From: Aquificaceae bacterium UBA2488
GTDB lineage: Bacteria > Aquificota > Aquificia > Aquificales > Aquificaceae
DNA: 5,617 bases
Direction: 5' to 3'
Assembly (NCBI GenBank): GCA_002341805.1
Contig: DDOS01000015.1
Span: 1,449-7,065, forward strand
The position numbers and the translations under genes are program-made. The notes under the pieces are model-generated. The model searched no databases, was not told where the DNA came from, and saw only the letters and a program-made list of their open reading frames with translations. This document shows positions 1 to 5,358 of the stretch, piece after piece (the first letter of the stretch is position 1; every line of letters starts with the position of its first letter).

Positions 1-219
1 AATAACCCTTGAATACTCCAAATACTTTTTGATAAACTCAGATAACTCTATGTCAGTGGCAAAGCCTAACCTACCCTTGGCAAGCTCTGTTTCTATCTCC
101 GCCCTTTTTATCTCCGCAAGCTTTTTGTTAGAGGTACCAAGAGATTTTCTTATGCGTTTTCCAGTATTGTCTATGTAGTCTATGTAATAGGTGTTCCCAC
201 GCTTGAAGATGCTTGCCAT
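1..219 (-). CDS. Tyrosine-type site-specific integrase, N-terminal part (gene runs off the left edge)
   Basis: This is the first 73 codons of a gene that continues beyond base 1. The protein begins MASIFKRGNTYYIDYID and continues with GKRIRKSLGTSNKKLAEIK. This is the pattern of the small three-stranded arm-type DNA-binding domain at the start of many phage and island integrases: a basic start, a 'G-x-YYIDY' strand, 'R-K-SLGT', then a Lys/Ala/Glu-rich helix from about residue 32 to 50. From about residue 58 (IELSEFIKKYLEYS) it enters the core-binding SAM-like domain. The catalytic Arg/His/Tyr residues would lie outside the window, so activity cannot be judged. The ATG at 217-219 is chosen because the domain starts right there. 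It has no Shine-Dalgarno and sits 11 nt from a consensus -10 box. By family, such enzymes integrate and excise mobile elements; I infer this one mobilises the element described here. Confidence 0.85.
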   Translation of the reverse strand, partial: MASIFKRGNTYYIDYIDNTGKRIRKSLGTSNKKLAEIKRAEIETELAKGRLGFATDIELSEFIKKYLEYSRVI

Positions 220-230
220 CGGATAGATAA

Positions 231-259
231 ATTATACCTATTAATCATAAAATTGTCAA
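231..259 (-). promoter_or_regulatory. Consensus sigma-70 promoter of the integrase gene
   Basis: On the minus strand, TTGACA (254-259) and TATAAT (231-236) are separated by exactly 17 nt: a perfect match to the sigma-70 consensus. The predicted start of transcription is near 224, only about 5 nt before the integrase ATG at 219, so the transcript would be nearly leaderless and cannot carry a Shine-Dalgarno. The -35 box lies inside the 9-bp palindrome ATTGTCAAT (252-260), a possible operator. The -35 element almost touches the stop codon (262-264) of the upstream gene. Confidence 0.85.
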
Positions 260-261
260 TC

Positions 262-954
262 TTAAAAATCAAGGCTATAGCTTGTATTCATAGCTTTGTT
301 GATGATATCCCATAGTTCTTTGTAATCCACATCTACCATCTCAGAGACTATCTCACAGATTATCCTTGTAGCTTTGTTGAAAGCTTGTATTGTGTTTTTG
401 TCCCCCCTTAGAATATTCTCTAAAATGAGCCACTTAGTTATTAAAGCCACTATCATTGAGTAAGAACTATAGGTTCTTTCTGGTAATACTCCAAAGGTCA
501 TGATGCGTTGATAACTATACGATGAAATATCTGCTATTATTTCGCTTTTCTTTGTTCTTTTAGATGAGAGTTTTAACTTGTTTATATCTTTAAAAGCGTA
601 GTTTTCTTTAAGGTAATCCACCAAAGCGTCTTTTACCTCGTTTGCTATCTCTGAGAGCTTAACCCAAGTAAAAACATGCTCTTTGTTGTCTTTTTCGTCG
701 TAAATCAAAAGTGGTTCTTCTATCTGTGGAAGATGTTTTAGGTATTCGTTGATTGACGCTTTCTCTCTTTGTAAGACTTTTCTTTCGTAATCAAATAGCA
801 TGTTGATAATGTAATCCATATCTATTTTGCTTAAGTTCGGCAAAATAGATTTCCTATATTTACCCTCTACAAGGTCTTTAGGGTACCCACAAGCGGCCAG
901 GTAGGCTATCCTACCAAAATAGTTAGAGCAATCTGAGATTTTCACTACTGGCAT
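262..954 (-). CDS. Protein of unknown function, 230 residues, transcribed toward the integrase
   Basis: I do not recognise this protein. The start is the ATG at 952-954 (MPVVKISDC), because a near-perfect Shine-Dalgarno, AAAGGAGGT, lies 4 nt upstream; the open frame continues upstream to about 1071 without a ribosome site and across the gene's own promoter. The product looks soluble and mainly alpha-helical. It has a small hydrophobic segment with two Cys (9 and 22) near the N-terminus, a charged middle (residues 40-140) and a basic patch KLKLSSKRTKK at 126-136. A more hydrophobic helical C-terminal third follows (MIVALITKWLILENIL, 167-182), which is not long or apolar enough for a convincing membrane span. 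No helix-turn-helix, Walker or nuclease motif is evident. It sits between the integrase and a divergent replication operon, where excisionases, copy-control proteins or repressors often lie, but that is context only. It is almost certainly a real gene given its promoter, ribosome site and length. Confidence 0.8.
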   Translation of the reverse strand: MPVVKISDCSNYFGRIAYLAACGYPKDLVEGKYRKSILPNLSKIDMDYIINMLFDYERKVLQREKASINEYLKHLPQIEEPLLIYDEKDNKEHVFTWVKLSEIANEVKDALVDYLKENYAFKDINKLKLSSKRTKKSEIIADISSYSYQRIMTFGVLPERTYSSYSMIVALITKWLILENILRGDKNTIQAFNKATRIICEIVSEMVDVDYKELWDIINKAMNTSYSLDF

Positions 955-958
955 ATAT

Positions 959-967
959 ACCTCCTTT
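959..967 (-). promoter_or_regulatory. Strong Shine-Dalgarno fixing the start of the 230-residue protein
   Basis: On the minus strand the sequence AAAGGAGGT lies 4 nt before the ATG at 952-954. It is the strongest ribosome binding site in the window and decides the start of this gene. It contrasts with the integrase and the nuclease genes, which have none. Confidence 0.9.
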
Positions 968-990
968 GCACACTTTAAAAATACATAAAT

Positions 991-1019
991 AATATACCAA
1001 ATTATTTCAATTTTGTCAA
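991..1019 (-). promoter_or_regulatory. Near-consensus sigma-70 promoter of the 230-residue protein gene
   Basis: On the minus strand, TTGACA (1014-1019) and TATATT (991-996) are spaced by 17 nt. Transcription would begin near 984, giving a leader of about 30 nt that contains the strong ribosome site at 959-967. The -35 box is part of an inverted repeat (1012-1039), so it may be covered by a regulator. Confidence 0.85.
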
Positions 1020-1039
1020 TATGATTGTAATTTGACAAA
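1012..1039. repeat. Inverted repeat TTTGTCAA / TTGACAAA overlapping a -35 box (possible operator)
   Basis: TTTGTCAA (1012-1019) and TTGACAAA (1032-1039) are perfect 8-bp inverted arms with a 12-nt centre. The arms are 20 bp apart start to start, about two turns of the helix, so a dimeric regulator could contact both on one face. The left arm contains the -35 hexamer of the minus-strand gene. This is seen in the sequence; operator function is inferred. Confidence 0.45.
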
Positions 1040-1052
1040 GGAAAATTTATTA

Positions 1053-1068
1053 ATATCAACTTGGATAT
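1053..1068. repeat. Small inverted repeat ATATC-N6-GATAT, copy 1
   Basis: ATATC and GATAT flank AACTTG. A second copy with the same arms and spacer length lies at 1164-1179, and both spacers begin with AA. The pair frames the middle of the divergent intergenic region and might be a protein-binding site, but such short AT-rich motifs can recur by chance. Confidence 0.35.
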
Positions 1069-1072
1069 CATC

Positions 1073-1086
1073 TACTATAGATAGTA
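1073..1086. repeat. Short palindrome TACTAT-AG-ATAGTA in the divergent intergenic region
   Basis: Perfect 6-bp arms separated by AG. It lies just after the first ATATC-N6-GATAT element. No function is evident; it is listed because the 955-1250 region is unusually dense in small dyads. Confidence 0.25.
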
Positions 1087-1163
1087 AGATTTTGCTTTTT
1101 ATTAACTTGCTTAACTTTAATAGAAAAATAAAATCTATCAGTACCTTACATAACTATTCATAT

Positions 1164-1179
1164 ATATCAAGCTAGATAT
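1164..1179. repeat. Small inverted repeat ATATC-N6-GATAT, copy 2
   Basis: ATATC-AAGCTA-GATAT, 111 bp after copy 1, in the same orientation and with the same arm and spacer lengths. It lies 15 nt before the proposed -35 box of the primase-helicase operon, a suitable position for an activator or initiator protein. Confidence 0.35.
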
Positions 1180-1193
1180 GATGATTTTTCTTA

Positions 1194-1222
1194 TTGAAAT
1201 ATTGTCAATATGCATGCATAAT
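1194..1222 (+). promoter_or_regulatory. Likely promoter of the replication operon, with an ATTGTCAAT motif in its spacer
   Basis: TTGAAA (1194-1199) and CATAAT (1217-1222) are spaced by 17 nt, a fair sigma-70 match. Transcription would start near 1229, about 22 nt before the ATG at 1251. The spacer contains ATTGTCAAT (1201-1209), identical to the 9-bp palindrome over the integrase -35 box, followed by the 12-bp perfect palindrome TATGCATGCATA (1209-1220). A repressor bound here would block RNA polymerase. The promoter assignment is weaker than for the two minus-strand promoters. Confidence 0.5.
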
Positions 1223-1250
1223 ATTAAAAGTATTTACTTTTGAGATTAGT

Positions 1251-3056
1251 ATGAACTACTTTGATTTATTTGACAAATACCTACAAAGGGTAAAGAAAGG
1301 AAGTGAAGATAATTATACAGCACTTTGTCCATTTCACGATGATCATCACCCATCCTTTTCTTTTAATGCGTCCACAGGCTTATGGCAATGCTTTGCATGT
1401 GGAGAAAAGGGAAACGCTTATCAATTTGCTGACCGAATGGGAGATGAGGAGTGGAAAAAGAGAATACCAAGAGAGCTTAGAAAAGAGCAAAAGAATAAAG
1501 TAGAGAACTGGAAAAAAGATGCTCTTGAGAAGAGTAGAAGGAACTCACCTGAGCTAAAAACCAGCCAAAAACAAAAAACTATCGTGAACTCTATTGTATA
1601 TCATTACTATGACAGAGCTGGTAAGCATGTGTATGACAAAATACGCTATGAATACGATGATAACTCTAAAAAATTCTCAATTGACTGGAAGTCTGACGAT
1701 AGAAGACAACTGCTCTATGACCTTCTATCCTTAACCGTATTAAGCCCAAACGATATATCTGAAGTTTGGTTTTGCGAAGGAGAGAAATGTAGAGATGCCC
1801 TCTTGGAAGCTACTGACTCAAGATTAGACATACTTATACTCTCTTATTCCTCAAGCCCTGAACAGGAACTAAAAAACTCTCAAATAGATGATTGGCTACT
1901 GGGTAAGAAAATAGTAATCTTTGAAGACAACGACGAAACAGGCCAAAGAAAAGCTCAAAGCATTGCAAATTATGTAAAAAAATATGCATCTCAGATAGAT
2001 TTGGTAAGTTTTCAAGACAAAGAGAAAGGATATGACATAGCAGACTTCTTAGAAGAAGGACATAGTATAGAAGAGGCTTTTCTTTTCTCTAAGACCATAT
2101 ATCAAAAGATTGTTATTACAAATGTGAACGAATACAAAGTTAAACAACTACCACCTGTAGAGAAAATAGATGAACTCTACAACATACCAAAAGGAGTATT
2201 AGGCTTAGTGGCAGGAATGGGAAGCGTTGGGAAAGGCTTTTTTCTCATGTGGAACATGCTAAGATGGATAGAAAAATACTCAGTTGTATATCTATCTTTG
2301 GAAGACCCGCTACACATCTTGGAGCATCGTTTACAAAGGCTTGTTAGGAAAAGAGTTAAAAGAGTAAATAAAGAAGAGCCAGTGAATCAGACCAAGCCCT
2401 TTATGTTAGATACTTTTGAAAGCCTTTTTGAGTTAAGTATAACAAGCCTTTTTGGACTTATCCAAGAATACGTTAATTTTGGCTATGAAATTATAATCGT
2501 TGACCCTATAAGTGCCCTTCTGGAAGATGAAAAGGATAACTCAGAGGTATCAAAGATGATGTTTGAACTTAACAAGCTTTGTGCTACCCATAATGTTAAC
2601 ATCTTCTTATCTCACCATGTAAGAAAGCGACAGAAAGGGGAAGTGATAAAAACGAAATACGATATGCTTGACCTTATAAGAGGAGCATCCGCTTTGCATT
2701 CTAATGCAAGATTCATTTGGTTCTTAAGAAGGTCTCAAGCAATACCTTTGGCTATTGAAATTTGGAATGTCAAAAACTCTTATTTACCAAACACAAGAGA
2801 CTTTATGATAGAGATGTTTACCGAAGATATACCGCGAATGAGTCAGATATGGCTTTCTGAGAGCAAGGGAGATGTGTTTAGTAATGATTTGATTTACTTT
2901 TACGAGTTTGAGAAGGGGCCTATATATGATTTCTGCAGTCCACCAGAAAGAGCTAAAAAGTTTGTAAACGAATATGAAGATAGGAAGGAGAATAAGAGAA
3001 AGGCGAAAGCTGAAAAACACAATAACATAAGTGCTTGCATAGACATCGCTTTATAA
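1251..3056 (+). CDS. Primase-helicase fusion: CHC2 zinc finger, TOPRIM and RepA-like ATPase domains
   Basis: A 601-residue replication enzyme. Residues 26-50 form a DnaG-type zinc finger: C26-x2-H29 (CPFHDDHHPSF), then C47-x2-C50 (CFACGEKGN). A charged linker (about 65-115) follows. The TOPRIM primase core is around 170-265, with E176 in WFCEGE, D226 and D228 in FEDND, and D262 in KGYDIADF as the expected metal-binding acids. From about 310 comes a RecA-fold ATPase like plasmid RepA helicases: P-loop GMGSVGKG (322-329), Walker B IIIVDP with D418, FLSHH near 452-456, and RGASALHSNARF at 477-488. The P-loop is odd in having Gly after the catalytic Lys where Ser/Thr is usual. The last 30 or so residues are highly charged. 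Such proteins unwind DNA and lay RNA primers at the fork. The ATG at 1251 is preferred over the TTG at 1194, since the zinc-finger domain begins just after it. Only a weak GAG serves as ribosome site. Confidence 0.9.
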   Translation: MNYFDLFDKYLQRVKKGSEDNYTALCPFHDDHHPSFSFNASTGLWQCFACGEKGNAYQFADRMGDEEWKKRIPRELRKEQKNKVENWKKDALEKSRRNSPELKTSQKQKTIVNSIVYHYYDRAGKHVYDKIRYEYDDNSKKFSIDWKSDDRRQLLYDLLSLTVLSPNDISEVWFCEGEKCRDALLEATDSRLDILILSYSSSPEQELKNSQIDDWLLGKKIVIFEDNDETGQRKAQSIANYVKKYASQIDLVSFQDKEKGYDIADFLEEGHSIEEAFLFSKTIYQKIVITNVNEYKVKQLPPVEKIDELYNIPKGVLGLVAGMGSVGKGFFLMWNMLRWIEKYSVVYLSLEDPLHILEHRLQRLVRKRVKRVNKEEPVNQTKPFMLDTFESLFELSITSLFGLIQEYVNFGYEIIIVDPISALLEDEKDNSEVSKMMFELNKLCATHNVNIFLSHHVRKRQKGEVIKTKYDMLDLIRGASALHSNARFIWFLRRSQAIPLAIEIWNVKNSYLPNTRDFMIEMFTEDIPRMSQIWLSESKGDVFSNDLIYFYEFEKGPIYDFCSPPERAKKFVNEYEDRKENKRKAKAEKHNNISACIDIAL

Positions 3057-3066
3057 ATATTGACAT

Positions 3067-3071
3067 GGGGT
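3067..3071 (+). promoter_or_regulatory. Moderate ribosome binding site for the initiator gene
   Basis: GGGGT ends 6 nt before the ATG at 3078, in the 21-nt gap after the primase-helicase stop codon. A second site, TAGGA (3097-3101), lies 6 nt before a later in-frame ATG at 3108, so two starts are possible. The close spacing suggests the initiator is translated from the same mRNA as the primase-helicase. Confidence 0.5.
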
Positions 3072-3077
3072 AATAGT

Positions 3078-3965
3078 ATGAGCAAGATTTTTAGAGTAGG
3101 AAAAGTAATGTCAAAAGCAATTTTAGGGATACCTACTAAAAAGCGGACACCTGCTTTTAACAACACAGTGAATAATAGCTTAGGAGAATGGATTATTAGC
3201 GCACAGGAAACGATTAATGCCTTTGATTTTAAGGTTTTAGCCGCATTTCTAACCAGTCTATATGACTGCAGAGAAACTTTTGCCAGTAAACAAGATATAC
3301 AAGTGCTTTTATCAGGAGAGATAGATATCCAAGTGGTGAAAGAGTTTTACGATATGACATTTACGTTTTCTATTGACTTGTATAAATTTGCTACTGAATA
3401 TATGCTTTTGAGTAGAAATAGTATAGGTGGTAAAACTTATAAAGCAATATTAGAAAGCCTAAGAAGACTAAAAACATTATCTATAGAAGGAAAGATAATA
3501 GACAAGAAAATGAATAAAGAGACCGCATTTTCTATGATGCCACTACCATTTATAAGAATTACAAAAGATAACTCAGAGAAGGATGGCTCAAAAAAGTATA
3601 CGTTAGAATTAACATTTTTTGGAGCATTGCTTATGATGTTTGAGCACAAAGAAGCTTTGTATATCAACAATGATTACATTCAAAAAACTAAGTCAAGAAC
3701 AGCTACATTTCTCGTATTCTTTCTAATGACCCAGAAAAACGCAAACTCATTTTCATTGTCTTTTTTGAGGAAACAACTCAATATGTATACTCAAGAGAAA
3801 AACCGCACTACATTAAGAGATATAAGAAAAGCGTTTAATGAGCTTGTTAAAATTTCCTTTCTCAAAAGTTGGCATGAGGAGAAAAGACAAAATGATACGT
3901 ATTTTATATTTGTTAGAAACAAGAGCGATAAAAAAGCGATAAAAAGCCAGAATAACCATTGTTAA
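3078..3965 (+). CDS. Putative plasmid replication initiator with winged-helix domain (Rep/RepC/TrfA-like)
   Basis: A basic 295-residue protein, the size usual for iteron-binding initiators. Residues 35-165 look like a first helical/winged-helix unit, with a strand 'PFIRITKDN' ending it. Residues 174-281 match the shape of the C-terminal winged helix of TrfA/RepC-type initiators: YTLELTFFGALLMM, a helix running ATFLVFFLMTQKN, SFSLSFLRKQLN, then TLRDIRKAFNELVKISFLKSW and the closing strand TYFIFVRNK. I recognise the fold pattern, not a specific family member. Support from context is strong: it is the second gene of an operon with a primase-helicase, and three tandem 21-bp iterons start 49 bp after its stop codon. 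It would bind those iterons, melt the origin and load the helicase. The ATG at 3078 is used; an in-frame ATG at 3108 gives 285 residues and has a comparable ribosome site. The TTG at 3060 is unlikely. Confidence 0.7.
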   Translation: MSKIFRVGKVMSKAILGIPTKKRTPAFNNTVNNSLGEWIISAQETINAFDFKVLAAFLTSLYDCRETFASKQDIQVLLSGEIDIQVVKEFYDMTFTFSIDLYKFATEYMLLSRNSIGGKTYKAILESLRRLKTLSIEGKIIDKKMNKETAFSMMPLPFIRITKDNSEKDGSKKYTLELTFFGALLMMFEHKEALYINNDYIQKTKSRTATFLVFFLMTQKNANSFSLSFLRKQLNMYTQEKNRTTLRDIRKAFNELVKISFLKSWHEEKRQNDTYFIFVRNKSDKKAIKSQNNHC

Positions 3966-3993
3966 AATAGAAGCTTTCTTATGAGCTAAAAAG

Positions 3994-4002
3994 TTATAAA
4001 CA
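3994..4002 (+). promoter_or_regulatory. Possible DnaA-box-like site TTATAAACA
   Basis: One mismatch from the TTATNCACA consensus, 12 nt upstream of the first iteron. A single degenerate box in AT-rich DNA is weak evidence; it is recorded only because of its position at the proposed origin. Confidence 0.2.
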
Positions 4003-4013
4003 AGAAAAAATTT

Positions 4014-4074
4014 GTTGGACTGATGACGCAAACAGTTGGACTAACGACGCAAATTGTTGGACTGATGACGCCAG
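4014..4074 (+). repeat. Three tandem 21-bp iterons (core GTTGGACTRAYGACGC)
   Basis: Copies begin at 4014, 4035 and 4056, an exact 21-bp period. The 16-bp core GTTGGACTRAYGACGC is conserved in all three. Copies 1 and 3 have GTTGGACTGATGACGC and copy 2 differs at two positions (AAC for GAT). Copies 1 and 2 continue with AAA; copy 3 diverges after the core. The period is two helical turns, so bound proteins would line up on one face. The core has a more balanced base composition than its AT-rich surroundings. Number, length and position next to an initiator gene are typical of iteron plasmid origins; the motif itself I do not recognise. Confidence 0.9.
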
Positions 4075-4142
4075 TCAATATTTACTCAAATTTTTAGCAA
4101 TACAGGATAATGGTTTCAGAATATTCACACTATTTTTTGTAC

Positions 4143-4168
4143 CTTAAGTGTACTTAAGTACACTTAAG
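4143..4168. repeat. Perfect 26-bp palindrome of three CTTAAG units at 10-bp spacing
   Basis: CTTAAG occurs at 4143-4148, 4153-4158 and 4163-4168, joined by TGTA and TACA, so the whole 26 bp is its own reverse complement. The 10-bp repeat puts the three units on one face of the helix. It directly abuts the 4169-4197 hairpin and lies 68 bp after the last iteron. It could be a cooperative protein-binding site or extrude as a cruciform; no known site is recognised. Confidence 0.85.
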
Positions 4169-4197
4169 TAGGGCGTTCCCTTTTAGGGAACGCCCTA
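4169..4197. repeat. Strong 12-bp-stem hairpin, possible single-strand initiation site or transcription stop
   Basis: TAGGGCGTTCCC (4169-4180) and GGGAACGCCCTA (4186-4197) are perfect arms around the loop TTTTA. The stem is much richer in G+C than its surroundings. It is followed by TATATTTCG on the plus strand, and by the CTTAAG palindrome on the other side, so neither strand has the U-run of an ordinary intrinsic terminator. Its place beside iterons and a primase gene suggests a priming hairpin like the ssi sites of RSF1010; stopping operon transcription is the other plausible role. Confidence 0.75.
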
Positions 4198-4987
<790 letters not shown>

Positions 4988-5358
4988 TTCTATCTTAATA
5001 GTCCTAAAAAGCTAAATCGTACAAGTATAACACGGTTTATCATATAAGCATACAAATAAGCAAGAATCGTTATCCCTTTCCGCCACCTTACTTAGAGCAT
5101 TAAATTGGTTTATTCTTTAGAATTTAGTCTCTATATTTTGTCTTCGGGCTTTATCTTCCTTATTAGTGGATACGAATGACATTTTCACATCCTTTTTCTC
5201 CTATACCTCAAAAAGATTTATAAGTTTCTTAAACTATAGAATTATCCTAGCTTTTAACCTAAAGATTTAACTTCATGATGGCTAATAAGACTAAACCATG
5301 TTTTAAGATGTTATACAATATTCACAAACAGGCATTCATCATCCGAGACACAGAAAAC
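4988..5358. other. Stretch without a convincing gene
   Basis: AT-rich DNA between the convergent nuclease gene and the right-edge gene. I see no RNA gene, no intrinsic terminator with stem and U-run, and no long repeat. It contains one very short minus-strand frame with a ribosome site (5117-5182, listed separately). It may be a decayed remnant or simply intergenic. Confidence 0.5.
5117..5182 (-). CDS. Possible 21-residue small protein (very tentative)
   Basis: On the minus strand, AAGGA lies 7 nt before an ATG at 5180-5182, which opens MSFVSTNKEDKARRQ and ends after 21 codons at TAA (5117-5119). An in-frame GTG two codons earlier has AGGAG 9 nt upstream. After the TAA the same frame stays open for another 34 codons (RINQFNALSKVAERD and on, Cys-rich at the end) to a TAG. 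This may therefore be a broken 57-residue gene or pure chance. Composition is charged and polar; nothing is recognised. Confidence 0.15.
   Translation of the reverse strand: MSFVSTNKEDKARRQNIETKF

Larger units (their letters stand above)
3966..4197. other. Proposed replication origin (iterons, AT-rich stretch, palindrome, hairpin)
   Basis: This noncoding stretch follows the initiator gene directly. In order it holds an A-rich leader with a one-mismatch DnaA-box-like TTATAAACA (3994-4002), three 21-bp iterons (4014-4074), about 68 bp of AT-rich DNA (4075-4142) suitable as an unwinding region, a perfect 26-bp palindrome (4143-4168) and a strong hairpin (4169-4197). Known iteron origins combine the same parts: initiator-binding repeats, an AT-rich melting zone and, in RSF1010-type origins, inverted repeats where priming starts. 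Origin function is inferred from arrangement and neighbours. Confidence 0.7.

Noticed and set aside
955..1071. N-terminal extension of the 230-residue protein by 39 codons
   Set aside because: It would read through the gene's own -10/-35 promoter and ribosome site; the ATG at 954 has AAAGGAGGT just upstream.
1194..1250. TTG start at 1194 for the primase-helicase
   Set aside because: It overlaps the proposed promoter, adds residues unlike a primase N-terminus and lacks a ribosome site; ATG 1251 precedes the zinc-finger domain directly.
1303..1503. Shadow frames inside the primase-helicase, initiator and nuclease genes (for example 2900-3166 minus, 3437-3670 minus, 4504-4794 minus)
   Set aside because: They lie in other frames of genes with clear domain evidence and have no ribosome sites or recognisable content.
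3060..3065. TTGACA before the initiator gene as a separate promoter
   Set aside because: No -10 box at 16-18 nt downstream; the 21-nt intergenic gap fits a simple operon.
4014..4074. CRISPR array
   Set aside because: The three repeats are directly tandem with a 21-bp period and leave no room for 30-bp spacers; they fit iterons next to an initiator gene.
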